From JANSYL01 sp965229695 (lineage in GTDB: Bacteria > Pseudomonadota > Alphaproteobacteria > Rhodobacterales > Rhodobacteraceae), in assembly GCA_965229695.1 (NCBI GenBank), contig OZ245921.1, positions 3,596,001-3,660,000 of the forward strand: 64,000 bases of DNA, in the 5' to 3' direction. Every line of letters begins with the position of its first letter. The first letter of the stretch is position 1. A model generated the notes under the pieces. That model was not told where the DNA came from. It worked only from the letters and a program-made list of their open reading frames with translations, and ran no database searches. A program made the position numbers and the translations under genes. This document shows, in pieces, positions 17,490 through 25,217 of the stretch.

Positions 17490-17527
17490 TCAAGGTGTTA
17501 CGGCTGATTGGCCCGGCAACACCTTGA
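17490..17527 (+). terminator. Probable convergent terminator hairpin
   Basis: Ten-bp stem TCAAGGTGTT / AACACCTTGA with an 18-base loop between the convergent HlyD-type gene and the small secreted protein gene. No T-run follows, so efficiency is uncertain. Confidence 0.5.
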
Positions 17528-17538
17528 CCCCACCCGCC

Positions 17539-17952
17539 TTAGAAGCTGGGCAATCCGCGCGACCAGGTCACAAAGCGCAGCGTATTTGCAGGCGTCCCGC
17601 GCGGAGCCGCCATCGCCGCGCTTACATCCGACGGCCGGGCACAGGAATACTGGGTCTCGCCAGTCGCAATCGTGTAGCTCATGCAGATGCCATGGCCTTG
17701 ACGATATTCACCGGCAAAAATGTTGAAGGTAAGGGTTGTCTGCCCATATCCATTCAAATCACAAACATGAACCAAACGGGCGCCGTCTAGCCAAGCATAC
17801 TGATCGTATTCCGTGATGGATGGGACGACATTCGATGGCGGCACAACGACAGCCCCCATGACATCGCGGCCAGCGGCGCAATCGAGCGCCAAGGCAGGAC
17901 TGCCAAGCCCGGCAGCAAAAAAGAGTGTCGAAAGAAGGATTTTGCGGTTCAT
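17539..17952 (-). CDS. Small secreted protein, unknown
   Basis: 137 residues from the ATG at 17952. A classical signal peptide (MNRKILLSTLFFAAGLGSPALALDC) probably ends after ALA, leaving a mature protein of about 115 residues with four or more Cys (DCAAGRD, VCDLNGYG, GICMSY, YSCARPS) that could form disulfides. Family not recognised. It lies between the exporter operon and the formate dehydrogenase genes, with no clear link to either. Confidence 0.65.
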   Translation of the reverse strand: MNRKILLSTLFFAAGLGSPALALDCAAGRDVMGAVVVPPSNVVPSITEYDQYAWLDGARLVHVCDLNGYGQTTLTFNIFAGEYRQGHGICMSYTIATGETQYSCARPSDVSAAMAAPRGTPANTLRFVTWSRGLPSF

Positions 17953-18070
17953 CGCGGTCTCCTGACCATACTTAATAAATCTAAACGCCAAGGTCGGTTA
18001 AACGAACCAAGGTCAGGAGAAGTGTTTCAGATCACCACGCAATTGCAAATGGAATTGGGCCGCACTTCAA

Positions 18071-18274
18071 TTAAATCAAAGGCAGCGCTTTTTTCACCAG
18101 CTCATTCAAATCGCTGTCGTCTTTGGCGGCAAAGTCTTTGAGTTCCGCGCGCATTTCCGGCCCCCAGAAATCGTTCAGATGCGCGGCCACGCGCTCTGCT
18201 TGATCGCTGCCAGGCTGGCTTTGGAAGAAAGTCGCGATCTGGTTGGCCATGCGGGTCAGTTTTTCGGTCGACAT
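18071..18274 (-). CDS. fdsD: Formate dehydrogenase delta subunit
   Basis: 67 residues from the ATG at 18274 (MSTEKLTRMANQIATFF). It matches the small FdsD family that closes fds operons: motifs RMANQIATFF, HLNDFW and PEMR. The delta subunit is needed for full activity of NAD-linked molybdenum formate dehydrogenases, probably in maturation or stability. It starts seven bases after the fdhD stop codon. Confidence 0.88.
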   Translation of the reverse strand: MSTEKLTRMANQIATFFQSQPGSDQAERVAAHLNDFWGPEMRAELKDFAAKDDSDLNELVKKALPLI

Positions 18275-18281
18275 CGGGCGA

Positions 18282-19073
18282 TTATCCTTTGATCCGATGG
18301 GGGTGGGCAAAGACCTCCATCCGGTTGCTGCGGGCAAAGGCCGCGAGGGTCAGTCCGGCCTCTTCAGCCAGGCGCAGCGCGTGGGAGGTGGGGGCGGAGA
18401 CCGAGATCAAGATCGGGCAGCCTGCGAGAACAGTTTTTTGGACCATCTCCATCGACACCCGGCTGGTCAGCACAATGGCCCCCTCGTTCGGGTCGATATT
18501 GGCGCGGGTCAAAGCGCCGATGAGCTTATCCAGCGCATTATGCCGGCCCACGTCTTCGCGGGCCATGACCACACCTTGGCCAGGCCGTAGGAACCCGGCG
18601 GCGTGGACGGCGTTCGTCAGATCATGCAGGGGCTGATGCGCGCGCAAAGCTTCGGGCGCTTGGGCGGCCTCATCCCAGGCCATTGCGCCTGTCTCAGCCA
18701 GTTTCGGCAACGGGCGCACCGCTTGCTCTAGGGAATCGATCCCGCAAAGCCCGCAACCCACCGGCCCCAACATCGCGCGCCGACGCGCGCCCAACCGTTC
18801 GGCTTGGGCCTCATCAATCCAAAGTCGGGCTTCAATCCCTTGATCCAGTTCGACAATCTCGATCCGCTCGATCTGATCGGGAGTGGCAAAGCCCTCGGTC
18901 AATGCAAAGCCCACCGCAAAATCCTCAAGATCAGCGGGGCTGCACATCATCACCGCTTGGGTGGAGCCGTTGCAGGTCACTGCCACCGGAACCTCCTCCG
19001 GCAGAGAGCGCGCAATTTCCCGCGCACCCTTTGGACCCAGGGATTGGGCCGATATGGAGCGGCTCGGCTTCAC
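18282..19073 (-). CDS. fdhD: Formate dehydrogenase sulfurtransferase FdhD
   Basis: 263 residues. FdhD transfers sulfur to the molybdenum cofactor of formate dehydrogenase, and the required Cys pair is present as GCGLCG. Further family motifs are MMCSPADLEDFAVGF, MAREDVGRHNALDKL and SRVSMEMVQKT. The start overlaps the end of fdsA by four bases, so the chaperone is coupled to the catalytic subunit. FdsC is the name used for this position in other fds operons. Confidence 0.95.
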   Translation of the reverse strand: MKPSRSISAQSLGPKGAREIARSLPEEVPVAVTCNGSTQAVMMCSPADLEDFAVGFALTEGFATPDQIERIEIVELDQGIEARLWIDEAQAERLGARRRAMLGPVGCGLCGIDSLEQAVRPLPKLAETGAMAWDEAAQAPEALRAHQPLHDLTNAVHAAGFLRPGQGVVMAREDVGRHNALDKLIGALTRANIDPNEGAIVLTSRVSMEMVQKTVLAGCPILISVSAPTSHALRLAEEAGLTLAAFARSNRMEVFAHPHRIKG

Positions 19074-21967
19074 TCCGCCGCCGGCAGGATACGGCGCGAC
19101 TGCTCGGCCTGGGCGTTATAATCCTCCTGCCACTCGGTTGGCCCGTTCGAGAGGCCCACCTGCACCGCCGTCACCTTGTATTCCGGACAGTTCGTAGCCC
19201 AATCCGAGAAATCCGTGGTGATCACATTGGCCTGCGTGTCGGGGTGGTGGAAGGTGGTATAAACCACGCCCGGCGTGACCCGGTCGGTCAGCGTCGCGCG
19301 CAGGCTGGTTTCGCCCGACCGGCTGGCCAGCTTGATCCAATCGCCCTCTTTCACACCGCGCACTTCGGCGTCGTGGGGGTGGATTTCCAGCACATCTTCG
19401 GAATGCCAGACGCTGTTTTCGGTTCGCCGCGTCTGCGCGCCCACATTGTATTGGCTCAGGATGCGCCCGGTGGTCAGCAGCAGCGGGAAACGCGGGCCGG
19501 TGCGTTCATCGGTGGCCACATATTCGGTGATCATGAAGCGGCCTTTGCCGCGCACGAACCCATCCACATGCATAATGGGCGAGCCTTCGGGGGCCGCGTC
19601 GTTGCAGGGCCACTGGACCGAGCCACGCTCCTCCAACATCGCATAATCGACATTGGCAAAACCGGGCGTGGTGGTCGAGATTTCTTCCATGATTTGAGAG
19701 GGATGGGTGTAGGTCCATCCTGCCCCCATGGCATTGGCCAGAAGCTGCGTGACCTCCCAATCCTCATAGCCTTGCTTGGGCTGCATCACCTTGCGCACGC
19801 GGTTGATGCGGCGTTCGGCATTGGTGAAGGTTCCGTCTTTTTCCAGGAAGGTCGAACCGGGCAGGAAGACATGGGCGTAATTCGCGGTCTCGTTCAGGAA
19901 CAGGTCATGTACGATGACACATTCCATCGCGGCCAGACCGGCGGCGACATGTTTGGTGTCGGGGTCGGATTGCAGGATATCCTCGCCCTGGCAGTAGAGG
20001 CCTTTGAAGCTGCCGCCCACCGCTGCGTCCAGCATGTTCGGGATGCGCAGGCCGGGCTCGGGGTCAATCTCTACGCCCCAGGCGTTTTCAAAGATCGCGC
20101 GCACATCGGCGTTTTTTACATGGCGGTAGCCCGGCAATTCATGCGGGAAACTGCCCATATCGCAGGAGCCTTGCACGTTGTTCTGCCCGCGCAGCGGGTT
20201 CACCCCAACGCCTTCGCGCCCGATATTGCCGGTCAGCATGGCGAGGTTCGCAATCCCCATCACCGTGGTGGAGCCTTGGGAATGCTCGGTCACGCCTAGA
20301 CCGTAATAAATCGCACCATTGCCGCCGGTGGCATAGAGCCGGGCCGCCGCGCGCAACTCTTCCGCCGGGACGCCGGTATACATCTCGGTCATCTCGGGGC
20401 TGTGGCGCACATCCGAGACAAACTCGATATATTCTTGGAATTCCTCCCAATCGCAGCGTTCGCGGATGAAGGCCTCGTCATAGAGTTTTTCATCGACAAT
20501 CACATGCGCAAGCGCCGTGACCACGGCCACATTGGTGCCAGGGCGCAGGGGCAAATGATGCGCCGCTTCGATATGGGCGGATTTCACCAGATCGATCCGG
20601 CGCGGGTCGATCACGATAAGCTTCGCGCCTTGGCGTAGGCGCTTTTTCAAGCGGCTGGCAAAAACCGGATGCCCATCGGTCGGGTTGGCCCCGATGACTA
20701 CGGCCACATCGGTTTGCATCACCGAGTCGAAATTCTGCGTGCCCGCGCTGGTGCCATAGGTTTGGCCAAGCCCGTAGCCGGTGGGGGAATGGCAAACGCG
20801 TGCGCAGGTATCGGTGTTGTTGTTCTGGAACACCGCGCGGGTCAGTTTTTGCACCAGATAGGTTTCTTCGTTGGTGCAGCGGCTGGAGGTGATCACGCCG
20901 ATGGATTTGCGACCGTATTTCTCTTGCAGCCCGCGCATCTTATCGGCGGCAAAGCCGATCGCCTCTTCCCAGGAGACCTCGCGCCACGGCTCTTTGATCG
21001 AGTCGCGGATCATCGGGTTCAGGATACGGTCGGAATGGTTGGCATAACCCCAGGCAAAACGGCCCTTCACGCAAGAATGGCCCCGGTTCGCCTCACCATG
21101 CTTATAGGGCACCATGCGCACCAGCTCGTCGCCATTCAGCTCGGCTTTGAACGAGCAGCCGACCCCGCAATAGGCGCAGGTTGTGATAACCGAACGCTCG
21201 GGCGTGCCAAGCTCGATCACCGATTTTTCCTGCAAGGTGGCGGTTGGGCAAGCCTGCACACACGCCCCGCAGCTGACGCAATCCGACGACAGGAAATCAT
21301 CCCCCACCCCGCCTGCGCTGACGCGGCTGTCAAACCCGCGCCCCTCGATGGTCAGGGCAAAGGTGCCCTGCACCTCTTCACATGCCCGCACGCAGCGCGA
21401 GCAGACGATGCATTTTGACGGGTCATAAGTGAAATAGGGGTTGCTGTCGTCTTTTGGAATGTATTGCGGGTTCGGCCCGGTGGCGCCCCGCTTTTCGAAA
21501 TGGTTGACCAAGCCGCCGTTTTCCGGCGCCTCATAACGCACGTCGCGCAGGCCCACCATGCCGGCCATGTCCTGCAGCTCACAATCGCCATTGGCCGCAC
21601 AGGTCAAACAATCCAACGGGTGGTCGGAGATATAAAGCTCCATCACACCGGTGCGGATCTTTTTCACCTTATCGGATTGGGTGCGCACCACCATGCCAGG
21701 CGCCACCGGCGTGGTGCAGGAGGCGGGCGTCCCGCGCCGCCCTTCGATCTCCACCACACACAGGCGGCAGGACCCAAAGGCCTCCACACTGTCGGTCGCG
21801 CAAAGCTTTGGAATTTGCAGGCCCGCAATGGCCGCCGCGCGCATGACCGAGGTGCCTTCCGGCACTGTCACCTCAAACCCGTCAATCGACAGCGTGACCG
21901 GCGCGCCGGACCTCGCGGGCGTGCCCATATCACGGTCATCGTCCCAAGGAATGATGAAGTCTTTCAT
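19070..21967 (-). CDS. fdsA: NAD-dependent formate dehydrogenase alpha subunit
   Basis: 965 residues. It oxidises formate to CO2 at a bis-MGD molybdenum centre. Iron-sulfur ligands: [2Fe-2S] Cys56, 67, 70, 84; His116/Cys120/Cys123/Cys129; two ferredoxin-type sets (186, 189, 192, 196 and 230, 233, 236, 240); and a proximal set 264, 267, 271, 299. The molybdenum ligand is Cys392 in ARVCHSPTG, not selenocysteine. The N-terminal NuoG-like part and the FdhF-like part fit the soluble, oxygen-tolerant FdsABG enzyme. It is separated from fdsB by 138 bases holding four palindromes. Confidence 0.96.
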   Translation of the reverse strand: MKDFIIPWDDDRDMGTPARSGAPVTLSIDGFEVTVPEGTSVMRAAAIAGLQIPKLCATDSVEAFGSCRLCVVEIEGRRGTPASCTTPVAPGMVVRTQSDKVKKIRTGVMELYISDHPLDCLTCAANGDCELQDMAGMVGLRDVRYEAPENGGLVNHFEKRGATGPNPQYIPKDDSNPYFTYDPSKCIVCSRCVRACEEVQGTFALTIEGRGFDSRVSAGGVGDDFLSSDCVSCGACVQACPTATLQEKSVIELGTPERSVITTCAYCGVGCSFKAELNGDELVRMVPYKHGEANRGHSCVKGRFAWGYANHSDRILNPMIRDSIKEPWREVSWEEAIGFAADKMRGLQEKYGRKSIGVITSSRCTNEETYLVQKLTRAVFQNNNTDTCARVCHSPTGYGLGQTYGTSAGTQNFDSVMQTDVAVVIGANPTDGHPVFASRLKKRLRQGAKLIVIDPRRIDLVKSAHIEAAHHLPLRPGTNVAVVTALAHVIVDEKLYDEAFIRERCDWEEFQEYIEFVSDVRHSPEMTEMYTGVPAEELRAAARLYATGGNGAIYYGLGVTEHSQGSTTVMGIANLAMLTGNIGREGVGVNPLRGQNNVQGSCDMGSFPHELPGYRHVKNADVRAIFENAWGVEIDPEPGLRIPNMLDAAVGGSFKGLYCQGEDILQSDPDTKHVAAGLAAMECVIVHDLFLNETANYAHVFLPGSTFLEKDGTFTNAERRINRVRKVMQPKQGYEDWEVTQLLANAMGAGWTYTHPSQIMEEISTTTPGFANVDYAMLEERGSVQWPCNDAAPEGSPIMHVDGFVRGKGRFMITEYVATDERTGPRFPLLLTTGRILSQYNVGAQTRRTENSVWHSEDVLEIHPHDAEVRGVKEGDWIKLASRSGETSLRATLTDRVTPGVVYTTFHHPDTQANVITTDFSDWATNCPEYKVTAVQVGLSNGPTEWQEDYNAQAEQSRRILPAAE

Positions 21968-21995
21968 ATCACAAGGCTCCGATTGAACTGGAGGA

Positions 21996-22089
21996 AAGGC
22001 GGTTCGAACCGCCTTGGGAACGCGATTTGGAAACCGCGTTTAAACGCCGTTTCAAAGCGGCGTGGGGATGGGTTTTCGAAAACCCATCC
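21996..22089 (-). repeat. Four consecutive palindromes between fdsB and fdsA
   Basis: A perfect 20-bp palindrome at 21996-22015 (arms AAGGCGGTTC / GAACCGCCTT); an imperfect one at 22019-22040 (AACGCG / CGCGTT with TTT/AAA inside); one at 22045-22062 (CGCCG / CGGCG with TTT/AAA); and a perfect 24-bp palindrome at 22066-22089 (arms GGATGGGTTTTC / GAAAACCCATCC). All have TT..AA or TTT..AAA next to the centre, so they look like related units. They lie inside a coding unit and may affect mRNA processing or the fdsB to fdsA ratio. Confidence 0.75.
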
Positions 22090-22105
22090 TTGGTGGGCGC
22101 GGCAC

Positions 22106-23623
22106 TCATTCTGCGGCCTCTTGAACCAGGGAAAACTCCTCTGGGAATTGTTCGAGCGCGCTCATCACCGGGAAAGGGGTGAACCCGCCAAGTGCACAGA
22201 GCGAGCCATCTTTCATGGTTTCGCAAAGATCAACCAAGAGCGGCACGGCGCTGGCATCACCGTCGCGGATGCGATCCAGCGTTTCGACACCGCGCACCGC
22301 GCCAATGCGGCAGGGCGTGCATTTCCCGCAGCTTTCGATGGCGCAGAATTCCATCGCAAACCGCGCCATGCCCAACATATCCGCGGTGTCATCGAAGACG
22401 ACGACGCCTGCATGGCCGATCAACCCGCCCTGCCCGTCAAATTCTTCATAGGCAAAAGGTGTGTCGAACTTCTCGGGCGCGAAATAGGCGCCCAAAGGCC
22501 CGCCCACCTGCACCGCTTTCACCGCACGGCCGGTGGCAGTTCCGCCCGCAACCTCATGGACCAAATCACCCAGGGGCATGCCAAACGCCGTTTCAAACAA
22601 CCCGCCATGTTTCACATTGCCCGCGATCTGGATCGGCATAGTGCCTTTCGACCGGCCCAAGCCAAACCCGGCATAGTGATCGGCCCCCTTTTCAAAGATC
22701 ACCGGCACCGTGGCGAGCGAGATGACGTTGTTCACAACTGTGGGTCGACCCAAGAACCCTTCCAAAGCGGGCAGTGGTGGCTTGGCGCGCACGACGCCAC
22801 GCTTGCCTTCCAGCGAGTTCAGGAGCGAGGTTTCTTCGCCGCAGACATAGGCCCCCGCCCCGACGCGGATTTCCATGTCAAAGGCACGACCGGAACCAAG
22901 CACATCCGCACCAATCACGCCTTCGGCCCGCGCGATCTGGACCGCCTCTTCCATCACTTCGATGGCATCGGGGTATTCCGAGCGCAGGTAAACATAGCCT
23001 TTGGTTGCACCGACCCCGAGGCCCGCAATCGCCATGCCTTCGATCAGGCAGAAAGGATCACCTTCCATGATCATGCGGTCGGCGAAGGTGCCGCTATCGC
23101 CCTCATCGGCGTTGCAAACGATATATTTCTGCGCCGCCTCGGCCCCGCGCACGGTGTCCCATTTGATGCCGGTCGGGAAGCCAGCGCCACCACGCCCACG
23201 CAGGCCGGAGGTTTTGACCTCCTCAACAATCTCCTCAGCGCTCATCGCAATGGCGCGGCGCAAGCCCGCCAGGCCGCCATGGGCTTCGTAATCGGCCAGA
23301 TTTAGCGGGTCGATCACGCCACAGCGTTGAAAGGTCAGACGCGTTTGCTTGGCGAAAAACGGGATATCTTCGACGGGCCCGAGGCTGTCCGCCGTTTCCT
23401 CCAGCAATCCGGCCACGTCGCCCGCCTGAACCGCGCCGTAGGCTATGCGGCCTGCGCCGCGGTCAATCTCCACCAACGGCTCCAGCCAGATCATGCCGCG
23501 CGTGCCCGTGCGAATGATCTCTGCCTGAACACCGCGCGCTGTCAGCTCGACCTCCATCGCCTCGGCCACCTGGTCGGCGCCGACGGCTTTCGCGGCGGCA
23601 TCACGGGGGATGTAAATCTTCAT
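22106..23623 (-). CDS. fdsB: Formate dehydrogenase beta subunit (NuoF-like)
   Basis: 505 residues. It carries FMN and a [4Fe-4S] cluster and reduces NAD+. An N-terminal thioredoxin-like extension (about 1-110) precedes the NuoF-like core: NAD/FMN motif GRGGAGFPTG, then GAYVCGEETSLLNSLEGKRG, and the cluster ligands ESCGKCTPCRIG near the C-terminus. The extension is typical of FdsB and HoxF-like proteins. It overlaps the fdsG stop by four bases. Confidence 0.96.
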   Translation of the reverse strand: MKIYIPRDAAAKAVGADQVAEAMEVELTARGVQAEIIRTGTRGMIWLEPLVEIDRGAGRIAYGAVQAGDVAGLLEETADSLGPVEDIPFFAKQTRLTFQRCGVIDPLNLADYEAHGGLAGLRRAIAMSAEEIVEEVKTSGLRGRGGAGFPTGIKWDTVRGAEAAQKYIVCNADEGDSGTFADRMIMEGDPFCLIEGMAIAGLGVGATKGYVYLRSEYPDAIEVMEEAVQIARAEGVIGADVLGSGRAFDMEIRVGAGAYVCGEETSLLNSLEGKRGVVRAKPPLPALEGFLGRPTVVNNVISLATVPVIFEKGADHYAGFGLGRSKGTMPIQIAGNVKHGGLFETAFGMPLGDLVHEVAGGTATGRAVKAVQVGGPLGAYFAPEKFDTPFAYEEFDGQGGLIGHAGVVVFDDTADMLGMARFAMEFCAIESCGKCTPCRIGAVRGVETLDRIRDGDASAVPLLVDLCETMKDGSLCALGGFTPFPVMSALEQFPEEFSLVQEAAE

Positions 23624-24099
23624 TGCGCCACCTCCGCCACCAAGGCCTCAGCTGTGACGCGGCCTTTCACGACCCCATCGACCATTGCCGCAGGCGCACA
23701 AGCGCAAAGCCCAAGGCAATAGACCGGCTCGACCGTGACGCGCCCATCCGGGGTCGTGCCATGCCAATCCAAGCCCAACAACGCCAGCACCTCTTCCGAC
23801 AGGCCATTTGCACCCATCGACTGACAGGCCTCGGCCCGGCAAATTTTTACCACATGCTTGCCAGCGGGGGCGTTACGATAATCATGGTAAAAGCTGATCA
23901 CCCCATGCAGCTCGGCCTTGGTGATATTCAGCGCCTTGGCAATCGGGTCATGCACGCCCTGGGGCAAAAACCCATATTCCGCCTGAACCGCATGCAGTAT
24001 GGGCAAAAGCGGGCCTTCCAAATGCCGATGGGCGTCGATGATCGAGCTTAGATCGGACAGGTCTGGGCCGGCGGCGGGCGGGGCGGCTGTGGCGGTCAT
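23620..24099 (-). CDS. fdsG: Formate dehydrogenase gamma subunit (NuoE-like)
   Basis: 159 residues; a thioredoxin-fold [2Fe-2S] subunit of the diaphorase unit. Ligands are in CRAEACQ and CLGLCAC, the four-Cys pattern of the 24-kDa subunit family. It is the first gene of the fdsG-B-A-(fdhD)-D unit. Its promoter lies in the 134-base gap after the LysR gene, which has two copies of TTTTCAAT (24146-24153 and 24180-24187). Confidence 0.95.
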   Translation of the reverse strand: MTATAAPPAAGPDLSDLSSIIDAHRHLEGPLLPILHAVQAEYGFLPQGVHDPIAKALNITKAELHGVISFYHDYRNAPAGKHVVKICRAEACQSMGANGLSEEVLALLGLDWHGTTPDGRVTVEPVYCLGLCACAPAAMVDGVVKGRVTAEALVAEVAQ

Positions 24100-24233
24100 G
24101 GCATGCTCCGTTAACGTGGCCGGAACCTCTCAAACCATCATCACCTTTTCAATAATGATTTCTCGTTGAGTGATAGAGATTTTCAATGGCTCGACGGCGA
24201 CATTTGCAGCTCAAGAAGCGACGAAAACGGCAG
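24100..24233 (-). promoter_or_regulatory. Promoter region of the formate dehydrogenase operon
   Basis: AT-rich 134-base gap between the LysR gene and fdsG, both on the minus strand. TTTTCAAT occurs at 24146-24153 and 24180-24187 (34 bases apart), and a third copy lies upstream of the LysR gene at 25144-25151. These may be regulator half-sites (inference). Confidence 0.4.
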
Positions 24234-25115
24234 TTAGACCGCCACCCGGCGCGCTTCGATCAGCAGGGCATCCAAGACCGGCGTGTGCGGTTCGCGGAAA
24301 GGGGCCACAATCCCAACGGGATGAGTCGCATGCCGCCCATGGATGGGCCGCACGACCATCGGCTTTCCTGCGGCTAAAAATGCGGCCATGTCCGAGGGTA
24401 GGATCGTTACCCAATCGCCTTCTTCGACATGGGCGGCCAGCACCACAGTCGAGTTCGATTCCACCGTTGCATCAGGGGTGATCCCGGCCTCCATGAAACA
24501 CTGGTTCAGGATGCGCCGGTTCTGCATGTCAGGCGTCAGCAAGCACAGCCGCGCTCCGCCCAAATCCGACCAGGAAATCTGCGGCTTCTCCGCCAGCGGA
24601 TGCGCGCTATGGGCCAGAAGCGTGAACTGTTCGCTATAGATCGGCGCGGTGGTGACGCGACCAAGCGGTTCGTTTTCCAGGTAAGACAGACCGGCATCGA
24701 TTTCTAAATTGTCGAGCATCGACAGGATCTCGGCCGATGTACGCGATAGGATGGTGAAGCGCACATTGGGGTGCCGGTCGGTGAAACGCGCGCTTAGCTT
24801 CGCGGCCCAGGTCAAGGCGGTGGGGATCACCGCCATGCGCAAATGCCCAGAAAGCCCGTGACGACTGACGCGCATTTCTTCCCGAAACGTGCGGGCATCG
24901 CTGACCAATTGTCGGGCCCAGACCAAAGCCCTCTGCCCCTCGGGCGTCAGCCCGCCATAGCGCGAGCCGCGAAAAATCAACTGCACGCCCAACATCTCTT
25001 CCAACTGTTTGATGCCGGTCGACAAGGTGGGCTGCGTGATGCCAAGCCGTTCCGCTGCGCGGCCAAAATGCTCTTCTTGAGCGACAGCAATAAACATTTC
25101 GAGCTTGTGGATCAT
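24234..25115 (-). CDS. LysR-family regulator, probable formate dehydrogenase regulator
   Basis: 293 residues. An N-terminal winged helix-turn-helix (HFGRAAERLGITQPTLSTGIKQLEEMLG, written here as separate helix parts HFGRAAERLG and QPTLSTGIKQLEE) and a C-terminal periplasmic-binding-like effector domain. Adjacent LysR genes control fds operons in other bacteria (FdsR type), usually divergently; here the gene lies upstream in the same direction. It is preceded by the ppsA terminator, so it has its own promoter. Confidence 0.88.
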   Translation of the reverse strand: MIHKLEMFIAVAQEEHFGRAAERLGITQPTLSTGIKQLEEMLGVQLIFRGSRYGGLTPEGQRALVWARQLVSDARTFREEMRVSRHGLSGHLRMAVIPTALTWAAKLSARFTDRHPNVRFTILSRTSAEILSMLDNLEIDAGLSYLENEPLGRVTTAPIYSEQFTLLAHSAHPLAEKPQISWSDLGGARLCLLTPDMQNRRILNQCFMEAGITPDATVESNSTVVLAAHVEEGDWVTILPSDMAAFLAAGKPMVVRPIHGRHATHPVGIVAPFREPHTPVLDALLIEARRVAV

Positions 25116-25175
25116 GATTGGGATATGCCGCGTGAGGCAACAATTTTCAATTCAGATTCCCAATTAAACGTAAAA

Positions 25176-25195
25176 CGGGGCCCCAAAGGGCCCCG
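25176..25195 (-). terminator. Terminator of ppsA
   Basis: Eight-bp stem CGGGGCCC / GGGCCCCG with a four-base loop, followed on the minus strand by TTTTACG, 23 bases after the ppsA stop codon. Confidence 0.7.
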
Positions 25196-25217
25196 CCATC
25201 GCTTTGTCGATTGTGCC

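Noticed and set aside
18683..20299. 538-codon plus-strand frame across fdhD and fdsA
   Set aside because: Antisense shadow; composition and lack of domains argue against a gene.
20793..20800. Possible selenocysteine site in the formate dehydrogenase alpha subunit
   Set aside because: The molybdenum-ligand codon reads as Cys (ARVCHSP), so no UGA recoding is needed.
21464..23305. 613-codon open frame on the plus strand across fdsA and fdsB
   Set aside because: Antisense to two strongly supported genes and through the palindrome cluster; the His/Arg/Gly-rich product matches nothing and is an effect of high GC.
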